From Chloroflexota bacterium (GTDB lineage: Bacteria; Chloroflexota; Dehalococcoidia; SZUA-161; SpSt-899): a stretch of 5,900 nt of DNA. The notes below the pieces were generated by a model. That model saw only the letters and a list, made by a program, of their open reading frames with translations. It did not search any database and was not told the origin of the DNA. Shown one piece after another: positions 4,790-5,900 of the stretch (within the stretch, counting starts at the first letter, position 1; each line of letters begins with the position of its first letter). The stretch lies in NCBI GenBank assembly GCA_018725455.1, contig QLUN01000061.1:1-5900 (forward strand), written 5' to 3'. Made by a program: the position numbers and the translations under genes.

Positions 4790-5900
4790 ATGAAACAGAA
4801 ACCCCTCGATTATAGCAAGGCGCTCTACAGGATTGCCATCGCGGTAAACTCCACCGTTACCACGGAGGAGGTGCTCAACTGTATCGTGAGGAACACTGCG
4901 GAAATCCTTGATGTTAAAGGCTGTTCCTTGATGCTGCTGGCACCAGATGGCAAGCAACTGATACACACTGCCTTCCACGGGCTCAGTGACTTCTATGTCA
5001 GGAAGGGACCGGTAAAACTTGATCCCATTATCGCCGAGGCGCTGAAAGGCAAACCGATGTCCGTTGTTGATGTCGCAACTGATCCCAGGGTGCTCTATAG
5101 AGCCCAGGCAAGAAAAGAAGGCATAGCATCAATGCTGTCCCTTCCGGTTATTCTCAGAGGCGATATCATTGGGGTGCTAAGGATTTACACCGCGGAGACT
5201 CGCCGATTTTCATCCGATGAGATTGAGTTCCTCAGTACCGTTGCCAGTCTGGGTGCCATTGCTCTGGACAAAGCTCGACCGTATGAGTCACGAGAGCAGT
5301 ACTGCGAGCCTCTCGTCAGGGAAAAGGCAGAACAATTAGACCGGGCTCGCAGTGAACTGGCAGAACTGGAAAAGGCGAAGGATAGACTTATCACCTTCAT
5401 CTCTATGGTAGCTCATGACCTGAAAGCCCCTCTGGTTGCTATTCAGAGCTATTTCGGGGTGATGCTGGGCGGATATTCTGGTGAGCTCAATGAGAAACAT
5501 AGGCAGATGATGGAGAGGAGCAGTGTAAGGATCGATGGACTCCTCGAGCTCATCAGCGATCTCTTAGATATCTGCCGCATTGAGATGGGGCAAGTTGTTC
5601 AGGAGATGAAGGAGGTATCCCTGTCGCAGCTTGCAGGTGAGCCGTTGGACGATGCCCAGAGGCTGGCAAAGGAAAAGGGCTTGAGGATAACGACGGATAT
5701 TTCCCCCGATTTGCCTCCCGTCTTTGGTTCACATACTCGACTGCAGCAGGTTTTCACCAACCTGCTGAGCAACGCCATTAAGTTCACTCCAAAGGGGGGC
5801 ACGGTGACCCTGAGGCTCCTGGAGAGGGATGGTGAAATAGCAGGTGAAGTCCAGGACACCGGGATCGGCATCCCGGACGAGGAGCTCCCCCGCATCTTCG
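4790..5900 (+). CDS. Cytosolic GAF-domain sensor histidine kinase, 3' end cut by window edge
   Basis: This is a two-component sensor kinase that autophosphorylates on His and passes phosphate to a response regulator not seen here. The 370 visible codons start at ATG 4790, the only ATG after an in-frame TGA at 4778; the ribosome site is weak. Residues about 10-160 form a GAF domain with the usual pattern, including SLPVILRGDIIGVLRIY near 117-133. A charged coiled-coil linker follows (about 165-200). The HisKA domain carries the H-box VAHDLKAPL with phospho-acceptor His209. The ATPase domain shows the N-box QQVFTNLLSNAIKFTP (319-334) and the G1 box DTGIGIP (356-362); the window ends at the start of the F-box. 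No signal peptide or membrane segment is visible, so the ligand or redox cue is probably sensed inside the cell through GAF. It is divergent from the iron-sulfur complex operon and may control it, but no cognate regulator is present to support this. Confidence 0.95.
   Translation, partial: MKQKPLDYSKALYRIAIAVNSTVTTEEVLNCIVRNTAEILDVKGCSLMLLAPDGKQLIHTAFHGLSDFYVRKGPVKLDPIIAEALKGKPMSVVDVATDPRVLYRAQARKEGIASMLSLPVILRGDIIGVLRIYTAETRRFSSDEIEFLSTVASLGAIALDKARPYESREQYCEPLVREKAEQLDRARSELAELEKAKDRLITFISMVAHDLKAPLVAIQSYFGVMLGGYSGELNEKHRQMMERSSVRIDGLLELISDLLDICRIEMGQVVQEMKEVSLSQLAGEPLDDAQRLAKEKGLRITTDISPDLPPVFGSHTRLQQVFTNLLSNAIKFTPKGGTVTLRLLERDGEIAGEVQDTGIGIPDEELPRIF

Noticed and set aside
4769..5895. Minus-strand frames at 4769-4978, 5185-5400 and 5599-5895
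   Set aside because: They are opposite the histidine kinase, whose GAF, H-, N- and G1-box motifs run in one continuous plus-strand frame.

Overview
The window looks like a bacterial chromosome fragment from an anaerobe. It holds a minus-strand operon for an NADH-linked iron-sulfur complex of the formate dehydrogenase / NuoEFG / HydABC superfamily. Divergent from it, a cytosolic GAF-domain histidine kinase is read on the plus strand. The taxon cannot be fixed from sequence alone. The moderate-to-high GC, the fused NuoG/FdhA architecture and the short repeat arrays fit anaerobic lineages such as Chloroflexota (Dehalococcoidia) or Desulfobacterota; this is an impression, not a measurement.

Layout on the minus strand, in transcription order: (1) an 869-codon FdhA/NuoG-like molybdopterin-family subunit (4633 to 2024); (2) a 162-residue NuoE-like thioredoxin-fold [2Fe-2S] subunit (1910 to 1422); (3) a NuoF-like NADH/FMN subunit with an N-terminal [2Fe-2S] domain (1375 to beyond the left edge, cut inside its C-terminal [4Fe-4S] motif). 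On the plus strand, the sensor kinase runs from 4790 off the right edge, cut just after its G1 box. The 150-base divergent spacer holds two facing promoter candidates with a dyad repeat array between them.

By family logic NuoF oxidises NADH (or reduces NAD+) at FMN and passes electrons through NuoE and the iron-sulfur chain of the large subunit. The large subunit would normally end at a molybdenum or tungsten bis-pterin site that handles formate/CO2. Here it keeps most cluster ligands and the overall fold, but the catalytic Cys/Sec is Tyr, the next His is Asn, the active-site Lys is Arg, and the RGQ triad is shifted to QRE. Most of the C-terminal pterin-binding domain is also missing. It is therefore probably not a formate dehydrogenase; either its chemistry has changed or it serves as a NuoG-like electron conduit.

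The second notable feature is a set of three unrelated-looking repeat arrays with the same design: short units repeated every 7 bases on one strand, then their reverse complement, again every 7 bases. One lies between the divergent promoters, one sits in frame inside the large-subunit gene, and one forms the end and stop codon of nuoE plus the nuoE-nuoF gap.
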